The notes under the pieces were generated by a model that worked only from the letters and a program-made list of their open reading frames with translations, did no database searches and had not been told where the DNA came from. DNA of 46,244 nucleotides from contig JAFDMF010000014.1 of assembly GCA_019306065.1 (NCBI GenBank), positions 1 to 46,244 of the forward strand, given 5' to 3'. Shown in pieces: positions 28,658-37,608 of the stretch. Position numbers and translations under genes: made by a program. How positions within the stretch are numbered: the stretch's first letter is position 1; every line of letters begins with the position of its first letter. The stretch is from Deltaproteobacteria bacterium. Lineage in GTDB: Bacteria > Desulfobacterota > Desulfobacteria > Desulfobacterales > JAFDMD01.

Positions 28658-29777
28658 TAACAAAAAAAAAAGAAAAAAAATCCGTAAAGGCTTACGTTAC
28701 GATCCTTGTATTATAATTCCGCTTCTAATTTTAATAGTAGTCGGAGTATTAATGATATACAGCGCCAGCTCCGCCACTGCCGCGGCAAAACGGATGGATG
28801 CCATGTTCTTTTTAAAAAAACAAACCGTATTTGCCCTATTCGGCATAGCCGCATTTTTAATATGCTCTAACATCCCCTACAATTTTTTTAAAAAAACCGC
28901 TTATTTGGGATTATTTGGCTCATTGCTGCTTCTTTCGCTCATACATCTCGGCTTCGGAATTACGGAAGGCGGAGCTACAAGATGGCTTAAAATAGGAGCG
29001 CTACATTTTCAGCCCTCCGAAGCGGCAAAAATCGGATTAATAATTTATCTGGCATATTCTTTAAGCAAAAAGCATGAAAATATTAAAAAACTTTCGATAG
29101 GTTTTCTTCCTCATATATTAATACTGGCGGTTTTTCTAGCTTTAATATTAAAACAGCCTGATCTGGGAAGCGCCGTGATATTAGCGCTTATAGCCGGCAT
29201 AATGATGTTTGTGGCAGGAGTTAGAATACTCCATCTAAGCAGCGCATTACTCCTTTTTGTTCCTATAATATTCAATCTTATATTCAGCGCATCCTATCGA
29301 GCCGAAAGAATGTTAAGCTATCTTGATCCTTGGGAATACGCGACAGACGAAGGGTATCAGGCGGTCCATTCCTTAATGGCTTTCGGAACAGGAGGAATAT
29401 TCGGCGTAGGGCTTGGAAACGGTTATCAGAAACTCTTTTATCTGCCGGAATCTCATACGGATTTTATATTCTCCGTCATAGGAGAAGAGCTAGGGCTTTT
29501 GGGGGTGCTTTTTATACTTTCGCTTTACATTATAATAATATTCAGAGGCATAATAATATCTAAAAATGCAAAAGATTTGTTCGGAACATTTCTTGCCGCC
29601 GGAATTACAATCTCATTCGGGCTTCAGGTATGCATAAACATAGGAGTTACAATGGGACTTCTGCCGACAAAAGGCTTGACTCTTCCGCTTTTAAGCTATG
29701 GAGGAACCTCGCTTCTGGCAAATACCGCAGCATTAGGTATATTGGCTAACATAGGAAGAAACGAAAAACCCGTTTAG
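28650..29777 (+). CDS. ftsW: Septal glycosyltransferase FtsW
   Basis: A 375-residue SEDS-family membrane protein, about ten helices, polymerising septal glycan from lipid II with FtsI. Visible are IYSASSATAA near the start, KIGALHFQPSEAAKIGLI, LKQPDLGSAV, RMLSYLDPWEYATDEGYQAV, LPESHTDFIFSVIGEELG and the C-terminal LLSYGGTSLLANTAALGIL. The stop codon TAG touches the first of two 15-bp direct repeats that bracket the next two genes. Confidence 0.96.
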   Translation: MDNNKKKRKKIRKGLRYDPCIIIPLLILIVVGVLMIYSASSATAAAKRMDAMFFLKKQTVFALFGIAAFLICSNIPYNFFKKTAYLGLFGSLLLLSLIHLGFGITEGGATRWLKIGALHFQPSEAAKIGLIIYLAYSLSKKHENIKKLSIGFLPHILILAVFLALILKQPDLGSAVILALIAGIMMFVAGVRILHLSSALLLFVPIIFNLIFSASYRAERMLSYLDPWEYATDEGYQAVHSLMAFGTGGIFGVGLGNGYQKLFYLPESHTDFIFSVIGEELGLLGVLFILSLYIIIIFRGIIISKNAKDLFGTFLAAGITISFGLQVCINIGVTMGLLPTKGLTLPLLSYGGTSLLANTAALGILANIGRNEKPV

Positions 29778-29791
29778 TTATCATAGAAAAC
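29777..29791 (+). repeat. Left 15-bp direct repeat of TcmP cassette
   Basis: GTTATCATAGAAAAC occurs here, from the last base of the ftsW stop codon, and again exactly at 31484-31498. The 1,707-bp period encloses tcmP and its partner. This is consistent with an insertion footprint or a recombination junction. Confidence 0.75.
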
Positions 29792-29821
29792 GTTTTATAT
29801 AGAAAAAAGGAAATTTAGAAG

Positions 29822-30703
29822 ATGCAGCAAAGCATAAAAATTTCTATGCTCGAACATTCTAAAGCTAAAGTTGAATTATATCAAAAATATTTGAGTATCT
29901 ATCTGAATATATTAACCAGAGTTGAACATATAAACAAGATTCATATATACGATTTAATGTGCGGCGAAGGCATATATACAGATAATTCGGAAGGAAGTCC
30001 GATAGCGGCGATTAAAACCATTAAAGAGATTTATTCGCAAAATAATTCTAATTTACATAAAATTAAAGTTTGGTTTAACGATAGAGATAAATCGGAGATT
30101 GAACTTGATAAATATAAGATAGACAGGATTAAAGAATACTGCTCGACAACATCCTTACATAAACAGCTTAATATTACATACTCAAAAAAGGATTATTCGA
30201 GTCTGCATCCTAAAATATTATCTAAAATTAAAGAGTTGAAATCAGATAGGTTTTTATTATTCATTGATCCTTACGGATACAAAAAGATCGAACCCAAATA
30301 TTTAAAAAATTATCTTGAAAATAAAAATACTGAGATACTGCTTTTTTTGCCTATATCTTATATGTATAGATTTGCCAATAAAGCTTTAAGCAAAGAGGAC
30401 TTTACAGGCGGAGAAGCATTAAAAAAATTTCTTAATGCTTTGTTTAAAGAAAAAGAGACGTTTAGCTCTTCCGATGATTTTATCGAAAAGCTTAAAAAAA
30501 AATATAGAACAAATAAAGAGTTGCATTTGTATAGCTTAAAAAATGGTTTTTTACCAAAACGCACTAACGAAATTTTAAAAACTTGGCGTAAAAATAGACG
30601 TAATAGTTTTAAAGTATATTCTAATAACGGGAATGAAGTAACAAAAAATGCTTTTTATATATCGTATAAACCTAAACAGGAAGTTACATTTAGATTTAAT
30701 TAG
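29822..30703 (+). CDS. tcmP: Three-Cys-motif partner protein TcmP
   Basis: A 293-residue protein recognised as TcmP by SKAKVELYQKYLSIYLNIL, IHIYDLMCGEGIYTDNSEGS (methyltransferase-like glycine turn), VWFNDRDKSEIE, LLFIDPYGYKKIEPKYL and the YFRF-like end. The family is defined by its genome pairing with a three-cysteine protein; no activity is established. The fold hints at a SAM-dependent methyltransferase. The partner lies nine bases downstream. The pair is inside the dcw cluster, where it has no known function, and looks acquired. Confidence 0.8.
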   Translation: MQQSIKISMLEHSKAKVELYQKYLSIYLNILTRVEHINKIHIYDLMCGEGIYTDNSEGSPIAAIKTIKEIYSQNNSNLHKIKVWFNDRDKSEIELDKYKIDRIKEYCSTTSLHKQLNITYSKKDYSSLHPKILSKIKELKSDRFLLFIDPYGYKKIEPKYLKNYLENKNTEILLFLPISYMYRFANKALSKEDFTGGEALKKFLNALFKEKETFSSSDDFIEKLKKKYRTNKELHLYSLKNGFLPKRTNEILKTWRKNRRNSFKVYSNNGNEVTKNAFYISYKPKQEVTFRFN

Positions 30704-30712
30704 GTAAAAAAA

Positions 30713-31466
30713 ATGGCAAATACAAAAATAGAATGGACGGCAGAAACATGGAATCCTACCGTAGGATGCACTAAAATATCCGCTGGATGCCAAAACTGCT
30801 ACGCCGAAGTTATGGCAAAAAGACTTCAGGCAATAGGAGTTTTGGGCTACGAAAACGGTTTTAAATTAACTACAATGCCGCAAAGATTGTCAAAACCGCT
30901 TAAAAAAAAAACCTACAACATATTTTGTTACTTCTATGAGCGATCTGTTTCACGAAAATATACAGGGTAGTTTTTTAAACAACGTATTTAAAGTTATAGA
31001 AAAGACTCCGAGGCATACATACCAAATACTTACAAAACGAGCCGAAAGAATGGAACAATACTTAAAAAATAAAAAAATTCCTCCGAATATATGGCTTGGA
31101 GTAACCGCGGAAAATAAAAAAGACGGTCTGCCAAGAATCGAAATATTAAAAAAAATAAACGCCTCAATTAAATTCATATCCGTCGAACCCCTGCTTGAAG
31201 ACATCGGCAAATTAAATCTTAACGGCATAGACTGGGTTATAGTAGGCGGAGAAAGCGGAGTTAAAGCAAGGCAAATAAAACCGGAATGGGTTATAAATAT
31301 AAAAAAGGAATGCGAAATACAAAACAAAGCCTTTTTTTTCAAACAGTGGGGAACATGGGGAGCGGACGGCGTAAAAAGAGATAAAAAATCAAACGGAAGA
31401 AAATTGTTAGGAAAAGAATGGAATCAATATCCGACCGTTTTAAACATGGGACAAGCTTATGCCTGA
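30713..31466 (+). pseudogene. Three-Cys-motif protein (DUF5131/phage Gp37-Gp68), frameshifted
   Basis: Two frames give one family. Residues from 30713: IEWTAETWNPTVGCTKISAG with GCQNCYAEVMAKRL, the cysteine cluster resembling a radical-SAM-like iron-sulfur site. After the shift: FVTSMSDLFHENI, YQILTKRAERM, IWLGVTAENKK, FISVEPLLEDIG, DWVIVGGESG and FFFKQWGTWG. The change lies at A10 (30902-30911), where nine A would restore the frame (250 residues). Without repair the first frame stops at 30968-30970. It could be a dead gene, a phase-variable gene, a slippage-rescued gene or a sequence error. Confidence 0.8.
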
Positions 31467-31563
31467 TTTAATAAAAAAAATTGGTTATCATAGAAAACAT
31501 ATTTTTTTGCCAAAATATTTTAAAGACTTTTTAAACTATATCAAAGGAGAACAAAATGACTAA
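31459..31563 (+). CDS. Small overlapping ORF, 34 residues
   Basis: An ATG inside the last codons of the DUF5131-type gene opens a 34-codon frame (MPDLIKKIGYHRKHIFLPKY and on to KGEQND) that ends inside the start region of the next gene. It spans the right 15-bp repeat. The overlapping start and stop suggest possible coupling, but the product is unrecognised and the frame may be chance. Confidence 0.25.
   Translation: MPDLIKKIGYHRKHIFLPKYFKDFLNYIKGEQND
31484..31498 (+). repeat. Right 15-bp direct repeat of TcmP cassette
   Basis: Exact second copy of GTTATCATAGAAAAC seen at 29777-29791; neighbouring bases on both sides differ. Confidence 0.75.
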
Positions 31564-31960
31564 AAAAAACAAAAGTCTGTAACATCAACCATAAATGACG
31601 ATTATAGAAAATCCTATACTCATGAACGACCGGCGCCTACAAATGTCGCTCCTACATCCAGGCCGGAAGCTCGGCGAGAGAATACAAACGACAATCCTGC
31701 TGCGAACAGTCAATTTGGTCAAAGATTAATCAAAAAAAAATACGGATTGGACAGTTGTCTTTTTAAATGACAACTCTATCTACCTCGGATGGATATTTAA
31801 TTATACCTACAATCCTAATAATGAAAATCAGGATTTTCTTTTAAACAACGCCAGAAGAGTCGATGAAAAATTAAAGCTTTTATATAGTATTGACGGCAAA
31901 GGGGTTTATTTAAATACCAAAGACGTTAAGCGGATTGAATTAATTCAAGGAGAATCATAA
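31556..31960 (+). pseudogene. DUF6338-like gene with two poly-A frameshifts
   Basis: ATG 31556 has a good site (AAAGGAG). The first frame stops after eight codons. With one extra A in A8 (31562-31569) it would continue through a Pro/Arg/Asn-rich stretch (THERPAPTNVAPTSRPEARR) to A9 (31732-31740). With one fewer A there it continues WTVVFLNDNSIYLGWIFNY, RRVDEKLKLLYSIDGKGVYL and NTKDVKRIELI to the stop at 31958. This last part looks like the C-terminal domain of DUF6338-type proteins, but the membrane part is missing. Family assignment is tentative. Confidence 0.45.
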
Positions 31961-31993
31961 TAAAATTTATTTGAATACTTAAATCGGTAAAAA

Positions 31994-33085
31994 ATGACAA
32001 ATACAAACAAAATAATAATAGCGGGAGGAGTTACAGGCGGGCACTTGTTTCCTGCAATAGCAATAGCCGAAGAGATTTTAAAAAGAGAGCCTAAAACAGA
32101 AATACTATTTGTAAGCATAGGCAACGATTTTGAAAAAAAAATATTATCTAAAAAAGGCTTTAAATTAAAAAGCATAAAAACACCTAAATTAAAAGGAACA
32201 ACAATTTTAAAAAAAATAGAGGCATTGATAAAACTGCCTGCGGCGGTATTTGCGGCTTTAATAATAATAAAAAAATTTTCTCCGAATCTAATCATAGGAG
32301 TAGGAAGCTATTCTTCCGCGCCCGTATTAATTGCAGGCAAATTATTCGGAATAAAAATCGCAATTTGCGAGCAAAACATAATACCCGGAATTACAAACCG
32401 CTATTTATCTAAAATAGCAAACCGAATATATATAGCATTTAAAAATTCCGAAAAATATTTTAATAATAAAAAAATATTACATACAGGAAACCCGTTAAGA
32501 AAAGAAATAATTAAAGCGGAAAAAACAGAAACAATATCGGATAATAAAAATTTTACGGTTCTAATAATAGGTGGAAGTCAAGGAGCCTTCGCTATTAACA
32601 AGGCGGTTACAGATTCGCTTAATCATATAAAAAACAAACAAAAAATAACATTTATACATCAAAGCGGAATCAACGACCAAAAAAAGGTAAAAAACCAATA
32701 TTCAAACCATAAAATAAAAAATACGGTTTGCGCATTCATTGACGACATAGCATCCGTATATCAAAAAGCCGATATTATAATAGCAAGAGCGGGAGCCACT
32801 ACAATATCCGAAATAACGGCGTTGGGAAAAGCCGCCATATACATCCCATTTCCTTATGCGGCGGACGGGCATCAAGAGCTAAATGCAAAAACATTGGAAA
32901 AAGTAGGAGCCTGCGAAGTAATATCCGAAAAAAATCTCGACGGAAAAAAATTAGCGGAAAAACTTAAATATTACGGCGCAAATATAAACAAATTAAAAGA
33001 GATGGGAAAAAAAGCAAAAAAATTCGGAAAAATAAATGCTGCCGAAATTATAGCAAACGATATAATAAAAAACCTGTTAGGATAA
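31994..33085 (+). CDS. murG: Lipid II-forming GlcNAc transferase MurG
   Basis: A 363-residue GT28 enzyme adding GlcNAc to lipid I at the inner membrane face. GGVTGGHLFPAIAIAEEIL is the acceptor-side glycine loop, GVGSYSSAPVLIAG and CEQNIIPGITNRYLSK follow, and the donor-binding part shows IGGSQGAFAIN and TALGKAAIYIPFPYAADGHQ. Order after ftsW is standard once the inserted cassette is ignored. No strong ribosome site is seen. Confidence 0.96.
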   Translation: MTNTNKIIIAGGVTGGHLFPAIAIAEEILKREPKTEILFVSIGNDFEKKILSKKGFKLKSIKTPKLKGTTILKKIEALIKLPAAVFAALIIIKKFSPNLIIGVGSYSSAPVLIAGKLFGIKIAICEQNIIPGITNRYLSKIANRIYIAFKNSEKYFNNKKILHTGNPLRKEIIKAEKTETISDNKNFTVLIIGGSQGAFAINKAVTDSLNHIKNKQKITFIHQSGINDQKKVKNQYSNHKIKNTVCAFIDDIASVYQKADIIIARAGATTISEITALGKAAIYIPFPYAADGHQELNAKTLEKVGACEVISEKNLDGKKLAEKLKYYGANINKLKEMGKKAKKFGKINAAEIIANDIIKNLLG

Positions 33086-33092
33086 TAAAAAT

Positions 33093-34454
33093 ATGTATAA
33101 AAAAGAGTATCATATACATTTTGTAGGCATAGGCGGAATAGGAATGAGCGGCATAGCTGAACTGCTTATCAATACAGGCTATAAAGTATCCGGCTCTGAT
33201 ATAGCGCTTTCTGAAATTACAAAAAGATTAGAAAAACTCGGAGTAAAAATATTTGATCTTCATCATAAAAATAACATCGCCAACGCAAACGTAGTAGTGT
33301 ATTCCTCTGCAGTCTCTTCGGATAACCCCGAAATAGTCCAAGCAAAAAAAGCAGTCATACCCGTCATACCAAGAGCCGAAATGCTTGCGGAACTTATGAG
33401 ACTAAAATACAGCATAGCGGTAGCAGGCGCCCATGGAAAAACCACCACCACGTCCATAACCTCATGGGTATTACAAAAAGGCGGGCTTGACCCTACTGTA
33501 GTAATAGGAGGCAAACTTAATACAATAGGAACAAATGCCATATTGGGAAAAGGAGATTACATAGTAGCCGAAGCAGACGAAAGCGACGGCTCATTTTTAA
33601 AATTTGCGCCCACAATATCCATAATAACCAACATAGATGAAGACCATCTTGATTATTATCAGAATATAAACGCTATAAAAGAAACATTCATTCAATTCAT
33701 AGAAAAAATACCATTTTACGGACTTACGATTCTTTGCGCGGACGATCCGAATATAAAAGCAATAATGCCGCAGATAAAAAAAAGACATACTACCTACGCA
33801 ATCGATACAAAAGCGGATATAACCGCGTCTGATATAACATTTAAAGGAGAGCAGACAGAGTTTATAGTATATAACAAACAAAAAAAATTAGGCAAAGCCG
33901 TCTTAAACCTTGCAGGAATCCATAACGTTTATAACGCGCTTGCAGCGATAGCCGTAGCATTAGAATTAGCAATACCCTTTAACGCGATACAAGAGGCGCT
34001 TACAACAATTCCGAAAGTAGAAAGAAGACTTGAAATAAAAGGCGCCGTAAATAATACAATTATAATAGACGACTACGGGCATCATCCTACGGAAATAAAA
34101 ACAACCCTTAAAACTGCAAAAACAATATGGAAAGATAAAAGACTTGTAGTAATATTTCAGCCGCACAGATACAGCAGAACAAAACTATTATTTAATAACT
34201 TTAAGCGAGCATTTTTTTATGCCGATAAATTAATTGTAATTCCGATATATTCTGCCGGCGAAAAACAGATAAAAGAGGCAACTTCCAAAAGCCTCTGCCA
34301 AAGCATAACCGAAGTGGGACATAAAAACGCAATCTACATTGACAGCAAAGAGAAAACAATTTTATATCTAAAAAAAGCGCTTAAACCCAATGATATATTA
34401 ATTACTCTCGGCGCCGGAGACGTATGGAAAATAGGAGAAGCGCTTTTAAAATGA
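33093..34454 (+). CDS. murC: UDP-MurNAc:L-alanine ligase MurC
   Basis: A 453-residue Mur ligase adding the first amino acid of the stem peptide. VGIGGIGMSGIAELL is the N-terminal nucleotide motif; AVAGAHGKTTTTSITSWVL is the ATP loop; VAEADESDGSFL, NIDEDHLDYY, DDYGHHPTEIKTTL and FQPHRYSRTKLL are MurC-specific. It overlaps murB with ATGA. Confidence 0.97.
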   Translation: MYKKEYHIHFVGIGGIGMSGIAELLINTGYKVSGSDIALSEITKRLEKLGVKIFDLHHKNNIANANVVVYSSAVSSDNPEIVQAKKAVIPVIPRAEMLAELMRLKYSIAVAGAHGKTTTTSITSWVLQKGGLDPTVVIGGKLNTIGTNAILGKGDYIVAEADESDGSFLKFAPTISIITNIDEDHLDYYQNINAIKETFIQFIEKIPFYGLTILCADDPNIKAIMPQIKKRHTTYAIDTKADITASDITFKGEQTEFIVYNKQKKLGKAVLNLAGIHNVYNALAAIAVALELAIPFNAIQEALTTIPKVERRLEIKGAVNNTIIIDDYGHHPTEIKTTLKTAKTIWKDKRLVVIFQPHRYSRTKLLFNNFKRAFFYADKLIVIPIYSAGEKQIKEATSKSLCQSITEVGHKNAIYIDSKEKTILYLKKALKPNDILITLGAGDVWKIGEALLK

Positions 34455-35383
34455 GTTTAACGCCCCAATATAAAAAATGGCTTAAAGCAAAGTTTAAAAA
34501 TAGAATTTTGTTTGACGAGCCAATCTCTTTACATACCTCATTTAAAACAGGGGGAAACGCGGACGCATACATATACCCGAAAAATACCCAAGAAATCGTA
34601 GTTCTGATTAAATCCGCCAAAAAAAATAACATCCCCTTCTTTATCAAAGGCGGAGGCACAAACCTGCTTGTAAAAGACAAAGGAATAAGAGGCGTTACAA
34701 TAGATCTGCAAAAACATCTTAATAAAATTTTAATAGAAAAAAACAGCCCGCAAAAAGTTAATATAGCCGCTATGGCAGGGGCAAAAATCGCGACCTTAAC
34801 CCGTATAGCTTTAAAATACGGCTTGCAGGGTTTTGAATTTGCTTACGGAATACCAGGAACCATAGGCGGCGCAATATACGGCAACGCGGGAACCAAATTA
34901 GGCGCAGTTGAAAACATCTTAAACAATGTTGATATAATTGACCAAAACGGAAAAATGAAAAAAATTGAAAAAAAACAGATCGATTTTTCTTATAGAAAAA
35001 CATCCTTTCAAGAACATAAGCAGCCGATTATAATAAAAAGCTCTTTAAGCCTTAGTATTGGCGAACCTAACAAAGTTAAAAAAAACGCTAAGCAAATTAT
35101 TAAAGACAGAAAAAAAAACCAACCCTCAACCGAATATTGCGCGGGATGCTTTTTTAAAAATCCGGCAGGAAAAAAAAGCGCAGGAGCTTTAATAGAACTT
35201 GCAGGCTTAAAAGGAAAAATTCTACAAGGCGCTGCGGTATCCGAAAAACATGCTAATTTTATAATAAATCGTTCCAACGCTACGGCGCAGCAAATATTGA
35301 ATCTTGCGGAATTAGTTAAAAATAGGGTAAAAGAAATCTTTTCAATAGAACTTCAATTCGAGGTAAAAATTGTCGGAGAGTAA
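34451..35383 (+). CDS. murB: UDP-N-acetylenolpyruvoylglucosamine reductase MurB
   Basis: A 310-residue FAD enzyme from ATG 34451, which overlaps the murC stop by four bases; an earlier in-frame ATG at 34424 is less likely. Motifs are SLHTSFKTGGNADAYIYP, IKGGGTNLLVKDKGIRGVTI, FEFAYGIPGTIGGAIYGNAG and GCFFKNPAG. Cysteine stands where many MurB have the proton-donating serine (GSFFKNP); this variant is known in other type II enzymes. It ends inside ftsQ by 14 bp. Confidence 0.95.
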   Translation: MSLTPQYKKWLKAKFKNRILFDEPISLHTSFKTGGNADAYIYPKNTQEIVVLIKSAKKNNIPFFIKGGGTNLLVKDKGIRGVTIDLQKHLNKILIEKNSPQKVNIAAMAGAKIATLTRIALKYGLQGFEFAYGIPGTIGGAIYGNAGTKLGAVENILNNVDIIDQNGKMKKIEKKQIDFSYRKTSFQEHKQPIIIKSSLSLSIGEPNKVKKNAKQIIKDRKKNQPSTEYCAGCFFKNPAGKKSAGALIELAGLKGKILQGAAVSEKHANFIINRSNATAQQILNLAELVKNRVKEIFSIELQFEVKIVGE

Positions 35384-36155
35384 AATTTTTAAAAAAAAAG
35401 GGGGGGTTTTTTTACGTCTTTTACTTTCATTCTTTAAAATGATTACGGCAGGATTTTGCATAATAGCCTTAAGCTACATTCTTATTGCCGGATACGGTTT
35501 TATAACTACCTGCGATTATTTTGCGGTTGACAATATAGTAATAAACAATTCAAACATATTAACAAAAAAAAAGATATTAAAACAAACCGGAATAAAAAAA
35601 GGAGACAACATACTTTCCATAAATATTGCAAAAGCCGTCCAAACTCTTTTAGCACACCCTTGGATAGAACAGGCAGAAATCAAACGCGAGCTGCCGAGAA
35701 ATATCATCATAACAGTTAAAGAGGAAAATCCTATAGCAATAGCCGTAATAGGAAAAAAATACATATTAAATGATAAAGGCAAAATAATAAAAGAAAAAGA
35801 ACATACCGATACCATACAACTTCCTATAATATTAGGGCTTGATTTTTCAGACATAAACGCTAAATTAAACAGGGAAAAACTTTTACTTAAATCAATAATA
35901 GAGATATTAAACAGCGGTAATAAATGCGAAGAACTTATTTCCAAAAACAACATTGATAAAATTCACATAGATAAAGAAATAGGTTTCATAATACTGGGAA
36001 AATCCAAAGTTAAAAAAATCAAACTCGGATACGGCGCTTTTAATTTAAAATGCAAACGCCTTAAAAAAGTAATATCCTCTTTTGAAAATTACGAAAAATT
36101 CGATTTTATAGATTTGACCAATTTAAACAGAATAGTAGTAAAGCCTATATTATAA
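35370..36155 (+). CDS. ftsQ: Cell division protein FtsQ
   Basis: A 261-residue bitopic protein. A short basic N-terminus and a membrane helix (about residues 13-35, LLLSFFKMITAGFCIIALSY) precede a POTRA domain starting FAVDNIVINNSNILTKKKIL with HPWIEQAEIKRELPRNIIITVKE at its end. It binds FtsB/FtsL. The start is TTG at 35370, supported by GAGG six bases upstream inside murB. No ddl lies between murB and ftsQ, unlike many relatives. Confidence 0.9.
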   Translation: MSESKIFKKKGGVFLRLLLSFFKMITAGFCIIALSYILIAGYGFITTCDYFAVDNIVINNSNILTKKKILKQTGIKKGDNILSINIAKAVQTLLAHPWIEQAEIKRELPRNIIITVKEENPIAIAVIGKKYILNDKGKIIKEKEHTDTIQLPIILGLDFSDINAKLNREKLLLKSIIEILNSGNKCEELISKNNIDKIHIDKEIGFIILGKSKVKKIKLGYGAFNLKCKRLKKVISSFENYEKFDFIDLTNLNRIVVKPIL

Positions 36156-36182
36156 AGAAACCATGAGAACGGTTTTTTACTC

Positions 36183-36296
36183 GTAATGTCAACGAGCGAA
36201 GCAAAGAGAAATCTTATAATAAAAATATAAAAGGAAAGTCCGCTGAAAATCCGAAGCGATAAGCAAAAAGCGGAGCAAACAAACTTGGACATATCC
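36183..36296. repeat. Modules A (fragment) and B between ftsQ and ftsA
   Basis: AACGAGCGAAGCAAAGAGAA (A fragment, 36191 onward) and ATCTTATAATAAAAATATAA precede CCGAAGCGATAAGCAAAAAG plus CGGAGCAAACAAACTTGGAC (B). The pattern repeats that of 17.8 kb. Confidence 0.75.
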
Positions 36297-36338
36297 TAAT
36301 CAATATAAATAAAGGAAGCATAACAAAAAAGGTCTAAT

Positions 36339-37565
36339 ATGCAAAAACAGGAAGAAATAATAGTAGGTCTTGATATAGGCACTACCAAAATATGCGCTGT
36401 AGTGGGCGAAGTATTACAAAACGAAATCAGCATCATAGGAATAGGCGCCCATCCATCAAAAGGTTTGAAAAAAGGAGTGGTTGTAGATATAGAATCTACC
36501 GTAAACTCTATAAAAAAAGCCGTTGAAGAAGCGGAACTTATGGCTGGCTGCGAAATCAGAGACGTTTATGTCGGCGTAGCAGGAAGTCATATGTCCGGTT
36601 TTAACAGTCATGGCATCATCGCAATAAAAAGTTCCGAAGTTTTAAAACAGGATGTAGACAGAGTAATAGAAGCCGCAAGAGCGGTGGCAATACCTACGGA
36701 CAGAGAAACAATACATGTTCTACCCCAAGGCTATGCGGTGGATAATCAAAAAGGAATACAAAATCCCGTAGGAATGACCGGCGTAAGACTCGAAGCGGAC
36801 GTCCATATAGTTACCGGAGCAGTTACATCCGTTCGCAACATAGTAAAATGCGCAAATCGAGCAGGGTTAGACGTTAAAGACATAGTTTTGGAATCAATAG
36901 CCTCCGGCGAGGCAGTTCTTGCCAAAGAAGAAAAAGCGCTTGGAGCGGCTTTAATCGATCTTGGAGGCGGGACTACAGATCTTGCCGTATTTTACGATAA
37001 CAACATCAAACACACCTTTGTTTTGCCGTTAGGCGGCAACAACCTTACAAACGATATAGCCATAGGACTTGCGGCGCCCACAGCTGGAGCCGAAATAATT
37101 AAAAAAAAATACGGAACATGCATAGCCCGCAATATAAGCAAAGATGAAATAATAGAAGTCCCCGGATTAGGAGGCAGACAGCCCAGAAAACTCTCCAGAC
37201 AAATATTAGGAGAAATATTAGAAGCTCGTATGGAAGAAATATTTCTTCTTATAAAAAAAGAGTTAAACAGAGTTAATATAGGCGCGGCAATGCCATCCGG
37301 AATCGTTATAACAGGCGGAACCTCTTTAATAAATGATTCCATAGAGTTTGCAGAATCAATATTCGGAACTCCCGTCCGATCCGGCAGCCCCATAGGAATC
37401 GGCGGGCTTAAAGACGTAGTAAATAATCCGATATATGCCACGGGAGTAGGGCTTGTTTTATACGGTTATAAAAATCAACCTCAAGAAAATTTTGAGGTAA
37501 GCGACGCTAATTTTTTAAAAAAAACCCTTAATAGAATGAAAAGGTGGTTCAAAGAGATTCTATAA
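36339..37565 (+). CDS. ftsA: Cell division protein FtsA
   Basis: A 408-residue actin-like ATPase that tethers FtsZ to the membrane. IVGLDIGTTKICAVVGEV is the first phosphate loop; the 1C domain follows; ALIDLGGGTTDLAVFYDNNI and GIVITGGTSLINDSIEFAE form the second phosphate and adenosine sites. The C-terminal amphipathic helix (LKKTLNRMKRWFKEIL) is the membrane-targeting sequence. Length is normal. AAGG precedes ATG by a few bases. Confidence 0.97.
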   Translation: MQKQEEIIVGLDIGTTKICAVVGEVLQNEISIIGIGAHPSKGLKKGVVVDIESTVNSIKKAVEEAELMAGCEIRDVYVGVAGSHMSGFNSHGIIAIKSSEVLKQDVDRVIEAARAVAIPTDRETIHVLPQGYAVDNQKGIQNPVGMTGVRLEADVHIVTGAVTSVRNIVKCANRAGLDVKDIVLESIASGEAVLAKEEKALGAALIDLGGGTTDLAVFYDNNIKHTFVLPLGGNNLTNDIAIGLAAPTAGAEIIKKKYGTCIARNISKDEIIEVPGLGGRQPRKLSRQILGEILEARMEEIFLLIKKELNRVNIGAAMPSGIVITGGTSLINDSIEFAESIFGTPVRSGSPIGIGGLKDVVNNPIYATGVGLVLYGYKNQPQENFEVSDANFLKKTLNRMKRWFKEIL

Positions 37566-37608
37566 ATTTCGCAAAATAAGAATATGTTTAAAATAAAGGA
37601 GGCAAAAA

